This document shows, piece after piece, positions 1 to 4,471 of a DNA stretch of 6,115 nucleotides (position 1 is the first letter of the stretch; each line of letters opens with the position of its first letter). The stretch is from Proteiniphilum sp. Its GTDB lineage: Bacteria > Bacteroidota > Bacteroidia > Bacteroidales > Dysgonomonadaceae. The DNA lies in assembly GCA_012728465.1 (NCBI GenBank), contig JAAYFB010000277.1, positions 1 through 6,115 on the forward strand, in the 5' to 3' direction. The notes under the pieces were generated by a model, which saw only the letters and a program-made list of their open reading frames with translations, made no database searches and was not told the origin of the DNA. The translations under genes were made by a program, and so were the position numbers.

Positions 1-7
1 GTTTCAT
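1..7 (-). CDS. Possible first codons of a downstream gene, perhaps the betaine-binding protein
   Basis: On the minus strand, 41 bases after the permease stop, the sequence reads ATGAAAC and then leaves the window. Met-Lys is a common beginning for exported proteins. The gap is close to the 39-base gap between the first two genes of the same operon. Importers of this family need a substrate-binding protein (ProX/OpuAC), and none is encoded elsewhere in the window, so that is the natural guess. Only seven bases are visible, so the identity is inference and the ATG may be chance. Confidence 0.25.
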
Positions 8-48
8 AATTTGTATATATAGATATTTTATTAATATAATTTCTTAAG

Positions 49-879
49 TTATTCTTTTTTACTTTTCCTCGATTTAGTCATGCCTTGAGTAATTCTATCA
101 AGAACAATAGCCAAAATAACAACAGCAATACCTCCCTCAAATCCTAGACCAATTTTCATCTGAGTAATTCCCTTTAGAACTACCTCACCTAGTCCACCTG
201 CAGCAATCATTGCAGCAATAACAACCATGGATAATGACAACATTATGGTTTGATTCACCCCTGTAAGGATCGTTGGTAGAGCTAAAGGCAGTTGCACCTT
301 AAGCAACAACTGGCTTCTTGTAGCCCCAAATGACTGAGTTGCCTCCACTATATCCTCAGGCACTTGTCTTATACCTAAGCTAGTGAGCCTCACCACGGGT
401 GGCATTGCAAATATCACTGTGGCAAATGCTCCAGGAACTGCACCCAATCCAAAAAACAATACTGCGGGAATTAGATAAACAAAAGCTGGCATCGTTTGCA
501 TAAAATCTAAAATAGGACGTAGCACACTATCTGCTCTATCACTATTTCCAGCCCATATTCCTAAAGGAACCCCAAATACTAGAGCTATAAATGTAGATGA
601 TAAAACCAGTGCTAGTGTATCCATTGTTTCTTGCCAATATCCCATAAAATAGATAAGCAGTAATCCTAATAGAGTAAATATAGCCATACCCCTGCCCGAC
701 TTAAACCATGCTAGCAAAGCCACTAATGCTATTGTAATGTAAAATGGTATGCCAAATAGAGCTATCTGAAAAGTTTCAATAAATCCACCTATCACCATGC
801 TTAGGGCATCAAAAAAACCACTAAGATTATCCGTAAGCCAATTTATGGCTATTTCTATATATTTTCCTATATTAATCAT
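49..879 (-). CDS. proW: Glycine betaine/proline-type ABC transporter permease (ProW/OpuAB family)
   Basis: This is the inner-membrane channel subunit of an osmoprotectant importer, probably for glycine betaine or a related quaternary amine, working with the ATPase encoded just upstream. The 276-residue protein has an amphipathic N-terminal stretch (about 1-40). Hydrophobic segments follow near residues 42-60, 65-80, 88-109, 133-160, 210-228 and 247-262. The cytoplasmic EAA coupling loop is at about 179-202, with EATQSFGA and then LPLALP. The length matches the short OpuAB form rather than E. coli ProW, which carries a longer N-terminal extension. The start ATG overlaps the ATPase stop in an ATGA arrangement, which suggests translational coupling. 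The C-terminus is strongly basic (KSRKSKKE). Family assignment is firm; the exact substrate (betaine, proline betaine, choline, carnitine) cannot be read from the permease. Confidence 0.93.
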   Translation of the reverse strand: MINIGKYIEIAINWLTDNLSGFFDALSMVIGGFIETFQIALFGIPFYITIALVALLAWFKSGRGMAIFTLLGLLLIYFMGYWQETMDTLALVLSSTFIALVFGVPLGIWAGNSDRADSVLRPILDFMQTMPAFVYLIPAVLFFGLGAVPGAFATVIFAMPPVVRLTSLGIRQVPEDIVEATQSFGATRSQLLLKVQLPLALPTILTGVNQTIMLSLSMVVIAAMIAAGGLGEVVLKGITQMKIGLGFEGGIAVVILAIVLDRITQGMTKSRKSKKE

Positions 880-2102
880 TCTACTTGCGAGTTTTCAATT
901 ATTTCATTTATTTCTGTTCTCCCCATTCCTGTCATCTCAATTACAAGCCATTGTAAAGGAAGCAAACCTATCACTTTATTTTTGTCATCTACTATAGATA
1001 TCGGCGAGTTGGTTTTCATCATCAATGGCAGCAACTCCTCAATTATGGCATCTGGTCCTACTGAGAGATTATCGGTACGAATAGCACTTTCAATAGTTTT
1101 AATATTTTCGTTAAGTAGCTTTGTTAAATCTTTAAGATGAACTTCGCCAATTAACTGACGCTCTTCATTGACAACTGGAAGACTTGTAAGGTTTCGTTGC
1201 CTCATTTTTCTTATTACCACAGCAGGCCCCTCTTTAGGGAAGCGTGCCAAGATTGGGTTTTTAAGCATAATTGACGATACGGGTACAATTTTAGTTCTAT
1301 CTACACTCTCCACAAAATCCTCAACATATTCGTTAGCTGGGTTTGTAAGTATCTCCTCAGGTGTGCCAACTTGCACGATTTCTCCATCGCGCATAATTGC
1401 AATTCTATCACCCAGCTTAATTGCCTCATTCAAATCGTGAGTAATAAATACTATTGTCTTTTTCATCTTTTGTTGCAAATCAATAAGCTCATCTTGCATC
1501 TGCACACGAATAAGTGGGTCAAGTGCCGAAAAAGCTTCATCCATAAGTAGTACTTCTGGATCATTAGCCAATGCTCGTGCCAGTCCCACACGCTGCTGCA
1601 TCCCTCCCGAAAGATCACTTACCATCATGTCTTCGTATCCTTCTAGTCCTACTAGGTTCATACTATTAATGGCCTTGGTTCTTCTTTCATCCTTATCTAC
1701 ACCTTGCAACTCTAATCCAAAAGATATATTATCTGCAACTGTTCGATGTGGTAATAGACCAAAGTGTTGAAATACCATTGCCAACTCTTTACGTCTTATA
1801 TCCATCAATTCCTTTTCGTTTGCCCTAACAATATCACGACCGTTAATTAAAACTCTGCCGTGTGTTGGCCTCACAAGCTTATTAATACACCTTAATAGTG
1901 ATGACTTTCCGCTTCCCGATAGCCCCATGATAACAAATATCTCACCTTCATTAATAGAAAGACTTGCATCCTGAACTGCAACGGTACAGCCTGTTGTTTT
2001 TAAAATTTCGGCTTTGCTTTTTCCCTGTTGTAGGTGGCGGTAAGCTCGCTCTTTCTCTCTCCCAAAGATAAGGAAGAGATTTTCTATCTCTATTTTGCTC
2101 AT
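876..2102 (-). CDS. proV: Glycine betaine/proline-type ABC transporter ATP-binding protein with CBS domains (ProV/OpuAA family)
   Basis: This is the cytoplasmic ATPase that powers the betaine importer. In the 408-residue protein, Walker A is GLSGSGKSS (60-68). The Q-loop glutamine is in VFQHFG (Q112), the ABC signature is LSGGMQQRV (164-172), Walker B is VLLMDEAF (184-191, with D188 and E189), the D-loop is SALD (192-195) and the switch histidine is H222 in FITHD. The N-terminal 50 residues, including FGREKERAYRHL and the QGKSK segment, are typical of ProV rather than generic ABC ATPases. Two CBS-like repeats follow at about 275-330 and 335-390; in OpuA-type transporters these sense ionic strength. 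A short acidic tail ends the protein. Length is close to E. coli ProV (about 400). It lies 39 bases after the porin gene and overlaps the permease gene by 4 bases. All catalytic motifs are intact. Confidence 0.95.
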   Translation of the reverse strand: MSKIEIENLFLIFGREKERAYRHLQQGKSKAEILKTTGCTVAVQDASLSINEGEIFVIMGLSGSGKSSLLRCINKLVRPTHGRVLINGRDIVRANEKELMDIRRKELAMVFQHFGLLPHRTVADNISFGLELQGVDKDERRTKAINSMNLVGLEGYEDMMVSDLSGGMQQRVGLARALANDPEVLLMDEAFSALDPLIRVQMQDELIDLQQKMKKTIVFITHDLNEAIKLGDRIAIMRDGEIVQVGTPEEILTNPANEYVEDFVESVDRTKIVPVSSIMLKNPILARFPKEGPAVVIRKMRQRNLTSLPVVNEERQLIGEVHLKDLTKLLNENIKTIESAIRTDNLSVGPDAIIEELLPLMMKTNSPISIVDDKNKVIGLLPLQWLVIEMTGMGRTEINEIIENSQVE

Positions 2103-2141
2103 AGTTATAATTGTTCTCTATATCTATAAATTTTGTCTTTA

Positions 2142-3275
2142 TTAAAAGTAGTACCCAAGATTAAGATTAAGTCGTGCACTCCACGATTTAGAGTTTGCTT
2201 CTTTCGCAAAAGCATCTGTCCATTCATCACCTAACCATGCATGGTTCCTACCCATTGCATAATCAAGATATGTATAAATAGGGCCCATTGTTAACATCGC
2301 ACCTGTTACATTCTGATAACTATTTGTTGTTTCTGCAACTCGTTTATCCATCATACCGAAATCATTATATATTTTGATTTCATCCAAAATTCCTTTATTA
2401 ATGGGAATGCTATACGCAATACCTACTGTGTAGGTGTCACCTTTGGCAACAATATTGTAGGGAGAGCCATATGCACCCATTTCGATAATATCTTTTTGTT
2501 CATCTTCATTTTTGGGCAACATATTATATGTTGTAAATTGCGCCTTAAGATTCCAGCGTCCTATATCCATCAAATAATGAAATGCGAATGCCGTACGCGC
2601 ACCCATCTTTTCAGTATCGATGTTATAAATTCCTCCAACTTGTGCAGATGCACCAAGTTCAGCATTAAGATACTCATTGCGCCATCTGCGAGCAATGCGC
2701 ATATTTCCTTGATTCATCTCTTTGTTTCGCCCCACAATGTCATAGCTATATCTAGATGAGGACAGACCTTCAGATGAATGGAATGATAAGATATCGGAAT
2801 TTTTATAAAATGCCGCGGCTAAACTCCATTTATCATCAGCATAAGAGTACTTTATACCCATATCGGCATCATCCTCCATGCCCAAATAATAGTTAATACT
2901 AAAAAAATAGCTATTTGAATTGTATGGCATTAAGCCAAAAGGAATAGTATTTAATCCTAGCTGTAATTGGTGCTTATCGTCAAACTGATAACCCACCCAT
3001 CCATGCTTTAACATGGATCCTCCCGAAGACTTAGAATAAAATCGATATTCCGCATCAAAAATAATATTTTTGTAGCCACCATTGGCATTTAGCCTAAAAA
3101 CATCAAAGCCAAACTGACCTGCAGTGTTTTTGCTTTCTTGTATCCAATCAGAATAGTTGTAATTGAATCGTAACGCTCCACCTAAACTCACTTCAGGTTT
3201 GTCTTGAGCATAAATTGATAACGTAGTAAAAATTAATAGTAAGATTAGTGCAATCGCACCGTCCTTAAAGTACAT
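2142..3275 (-). CDS. Outer-membrane porin-like beta-barrel protein, first gene of the betaine-importer operon
   Basis: This is a predicted outer-membrane barrel of 377 residues, likely a diffusion pore. Residues 1-23 form a signal peptide: a short charged start, the hydrophobic run IALILLLIFTTL, and a likely cut at YA/Q (after A23). The mature part alternates polar and hydrophobic residues in strand-like blocks rich in Tyr, Trp, Phe and Gly, and it ends in LNLGYYF, an aromatic C-terminus typical of barrel-assembly substrates. The segment around 104-145 (QLGLNTIPFGLMPY, then NYYLGMEDDADMGIKY) resembles porin-type proteins I associate with transporter loci. The reading frame stays open upstream to 3566, but I chose the ATG at 3275: it places the signal peptide at the N-terminus, and the promoter at 3432-3463 lies inside the longer version. 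Its place before proV suggests it admits betaine-like solutes; that substrate is inference. Exact porin family is uncertain. Confidence 0.82.
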   Translation of the reverse strand: MYFKDGAIALILLLIFTTLSIYAQDKPEVSLGGALRFNYNYSDWIQESKNTAGQFGFDVFRLNANGGYKNIIFDAEYRFYSKSSGGSMLKHGWVGYQFDDKHQLQLGLNTIPFGLMPYNSNSYFFSINYYLGMEDDADMGIKYSYADDKWSLAAAFYKNSDILSFHSSEGLSSSRYSYDIVGRNKEMNQGNMRIARRWRNEYLNAELGASAQVGGIYNIDTEKMGARTAFAFHYLMDIGRWNLKAQFTTYNMLPKNEDEQKDIIEMGAYGSPYNIVAKGDTYTVGIAYSIPINKGILDEIKIYNDFGMMDKRVAETTNSYQNVTGAMLTMGPIYTYLDYAMGRNHAWLGDEWTDAFAKEANSKSWSARLNLNLGYYF

Positions 3276-3331
3276 ATTGTTTTGATTTATATTTGTAATT
3301 CTGGCAAAAAGCACAGAATGATTATTGATTA

Positions 3332-3421
3332 GTGATAAAAAGGCAGGGAAATTGTGATATTGTAAATGCCAACTTGCTAAAAGACGACAAAAGAGGAAAG
3401 AAATGTATCGCTTTATCACAA
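3332..3421 (-). repeat. Inverted repeats with alternative pairing in the porin operon leader
   Basis: On the plus strand, GTGATAAA (3332-3339) and TTGTGATA (3352-3359) each have a perfect 8-base inverted partner in the same later site: TTTATCAC (3412-3419) and TATCACAA (3414-3421). The shared site lies close to the predicted transcript start and the other two lie downstream in the leader, so only one pairing could form in a given RNA. The elements could equally be GTGATA-type half-sites for a DNA-binding regulator. In AT-rich DNA, 8-base matches can arise by chance, so the function is speculative. Confidence 0.35.
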
Positions 3422-3431
3422 ATAATCTTAG

Positions 3432-3463
3432 CAAAGATATATATTTTAGGCTGCCCTTCCAAA
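3432..3463 (-). promoter_or_regulatory. Bacteroidetes-type promoter of the porin-proV-proW operon
   Basis: Read on the minus strand, a TTTG at 3463-3460 is followed after 20 bases by TATCTTTG at 3439-3432. This matches the Bacteroidetes primary-sigma consensus of a -33 TTTG and a -7 TAnnTTTG, with the usual spacing of about 19-21. Transcription would begin near 3425-3428, leaving a leader of about 150 nt before the porin ATG. The placement fits the chosen porin start. No second TAnnTTTG was noticed in the 39-base gap before proV, so proV and proW probably depend on this promoter. Confidence 0.65.
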
Positions 3464-3567
3464 TAATTTTATCATTTATTATAAAATGCAACTTTTTACA
3501 CCACACATAACCACCTATCATATAGCACCATGGCACGCATTTAACACATAGTAAATATGCAGCCATC

Positions 3568-3598
3568 TTGTTTCATAAAATCCAGTTTATTGAAACAA
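3568..3598. repeat. Strong inverted repeat / hairpin between the divergent genes
   Basis: TTGTTTCA (3568-3575) is perfectly complementary to TGAAACAA (3591-3598). The stem continues inward with TAAA (3576-3579) pairing TTTA (3586-3589), leaving one unpaired T at 3590 and a six-base loop (ATCCAG). That gives about 12 base pairs. It lies 57 bases before the yigZ ATG and about 105 bases upstream of the operon's TTTG element. It might be an operator palindrome or a transcribed hairpin. Neither strand carries a long T-tract directly after it, so a classical terminator is less likely. Confidence 0.5.
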
Positions 3599-3606
3599 AT
3601 TACTTG

Positions 3607-3630
3607 AAAAGAGATAAATAAAAAGAGATA
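3607..3630 (+). repeat. Short direct repeat upstream of yigZ
   Basis: The 10-base word AAAAGAGATA occurs at 3607-3616 and again at 3621-3630, a period of 14 bases with an AATA spacer. It sits where the upstream part of the yigZ promoter should lie, in place of a recognisable TTTG element. It could be a regulator site or simple low-complexity DNA. Confidence 0.4.
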
Positions 3631-3643
3631 GATATTTTTTTAC

Positions 3644-3651
3644 TACCTTTG
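3644..3651 (+). promoter_or_regulatory. Candidate -7 promoter element abutting the yigZ start codon
   Basis: TACCTTTG matches TAnnTTTG exactly and ends only four bases before the yigZ ATG at 3656. Transcription from it would start at or within a base or two of the ATG, giving a leaderless message. No TTTG lies about 20 bases upstream (the nearest TTG, 3604-3606, is too far), so the promoter would be of the kind lacking a good -33 element. It is a single short match in AT-rich DNA. Confidence 0.45.
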
Positions 3652-3655
3652 TTAT

Positions 3656-4264
3656 ATGAGCGATACATACAATACAATAGAGCAAATGGCAGAAGGATAC
3701 CTAACTGAAAAGAAAAGTAAGTTTATATCACTTATATTTCCTGTACAAAATACTGATCAAGTAAAAGACATATTGGATGAATATCGAAAAAAATATTATG
3801 ACTCACGACACATATGTTGGGCTTATATGTTAGGACAATATCGCGATGAACATAGATATAATGATGATGGAGAACCATCTGGAACTGCTGGTCGCCCCAT
3901 AATGGGACAAATCAACTCTCGCGAACTAACCAATGTACTTATACTAGTAGTTAGATACTTTGGTGGAACATTATTGGGAACTGGAGGTCTAATAAAGGCA
4001 TACAAGGAGGCTGCTGAAGAGGCAATAAGTAATGCCGAGATAGTTCAAAAAACAATAAACGAAACCCTGACAATACACTTTGAGTACCCACTTCTAAATG
4101 ACGTTATGCGTGTTCTCAAACAATTTGAGGAAGTGTCGTGGGAGCAAGACTTTCAAGAAAGTTGCAAGATGCACTTAAAGATAAGAAAATCACTTTTCAC
4201 TCGTCTAAAAGATAATATCACTCAAATTTATGGTGTGGAGTTAGAGGATGAAAGTGATGAATAA
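3656..4264 (+). CDS. yigZ: YigZ / IMPACT family protein (UPF0029 domain plus DUF1949)
   Basis: This is a 202-residue member of the conserved YigZ/IMPACT family. Eukaryotic IMPACT proteins modulate Gcn2 signalling; the bacterial members are thought to bind nucleic acid or translation components, but their role is not settled. The N-terminal domain (about 12-125) carries the family hallmarks: KSKFIS (20-25), DSRHICWAY (49-57), DDGEPSGTAGRP (70-81) and the signature VVRYFGGTLLGTGGLIKAY (98-116). The C-terminal part (about 138-193) fits the ferredoxin-like DUF1949 domain. Length matches bacterial homologues (about 200-210), so the gene is whole. The start is set by the N-terminus preceding the conserved KSKFIS block and by the TACCTTTG just upstream; there is no Shine-Dalgarno sequence. 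It reads away from the transporter operon and toward topA, with no sign of functional linkage to either. Confidence 0.93.
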   Translation: MSDTYNTIEQMAEGYLTEKKSKFISLIFPVQNTDQVKDILDEYRKKYYDSRHICWAYMLGQYRDEHRYNDDGEPSGTAGRPIMGQINSRELTNVLILVVRYFGGTLLGTGGLIKAYKEAAEEAISNAEIVQKTINETLTIHFEYPLLNDVMRVLKQFEEVSWEQDFQESCKMHLKIRKSLFTRLKDNITQIYGVELEDESDE

Positions 4265-4312
4265 TTTATCAATCATATAAGCTCATTTGTGAATCAATAA
4301 TTATTAAATCAC
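4254..4312 (+). terminator. Weak AT-rich stem beginning at the yigZ stop codon
   Basis: GTGAT (4254-4258) pairs with ATCAC (4308-4312), and AATAATT (4260-4266) pairs with AATTATT (4299-4305). The two helices are separated by a small internal loop (one base against two), and the apical loop is 32 bases. The left arm includes the last yigZ codons and its stop. There is no GC-rich stem or T-tract, so it is at best a loose 3'-end structure; it is the only candidate seen between yigZ and topA. Confidence 0.2.
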
Positions 4313-4411
4313 TACTCAAAGCTCAGAAACTATAACTTAATAACCTACCACATCTAATTCATTAATTAATAACAAAACTTGAAAAAATTCTTTTTACATC
4401 CACAAAATCAC

Positions 4412-4419
4412 TACTTTTG
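4412..4419 (+). promoter_or_regulatory. Candidate -7 promoter element for topA
   Basis: TACTTTTG matches TAnnTTTG and lies 52 bases before the topA ATG. Transcription would start near 4424-4426, giving a leader of about 45-50 nt. At the expected distance upstream (about 4388-4391) there is only ATTC-like DNA rather than TTTG, so the -33 element is weak or absent. The 207-base gap after yigZ and this element suggest topA has its own promoter. Confidence 0.45.
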
Positions 4420-4471
4420 CAAACTATAAGTGAAGTAGAACCTCCTATTATGGAGATAAAATATAAGTTGA

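Larger units (their letters stand above)
3276..3655. other. Divergent intergenic region between the porin operon and yigZ
   Basis: This 380-bp AT-rich stretch separates genes reading outward in both directions. It contains the minus-strand operon promoter and its leader, two overlapping inverted-repeat pairings in that leader, a strong isolated hairpin, a short direct repeat, and a plus-strand -7 element next to the yigZ start. I see no convincing small gene. The open frame covering 3276-3566 on the minus strand is only an upstream extension of the porin frame; its translation is rich in Cys, Trp and Lys and does not resemble a known domain. Confidence 0.8.

Noticed and set aside
797..1440. 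Open frames on the plus strand at 797-997 and 1168-1440
   Set aside because: They lie wholly opposite the proW and proV coding sequence, whose motifs are intact; no recognisable domain or promoter supports them.
2496..2759. Plus-strand open frame within the porin gene
   Set aside because: Antisense shadow of the barrel coding sequence, rich in Ile, Cys and His, with no family resemblance.
3288..3295. Plus-strand TATATTTG match to the -7 element
   Set aside because: No TTTG at the right distance and no plus-strand gene for more than 350 bases; likely chance in AT-rich DNA.
3276..3566. 97-residue N-terminal extension of the porin reading frame
   Set aside because: The signal peptide starts at the internal Met encoded at 3275, the best promoter in the region lies inside the extension, and the extra residues show no domain and an unlikely Cys/Trp/Lys-rich composition.
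3823..4005. Minus-strand open frame within yigZ
   Set aside because: Antisense to the most conserved part of the YigZ domain, so the other strand is clearly the coding one.
4361..4370. ATTAATTAAT palindrome between yigZ and topA
   Set aside because: Short pure A/T palindrome expected by chance at this base composition; no T-tract or paired element to suggest a function.
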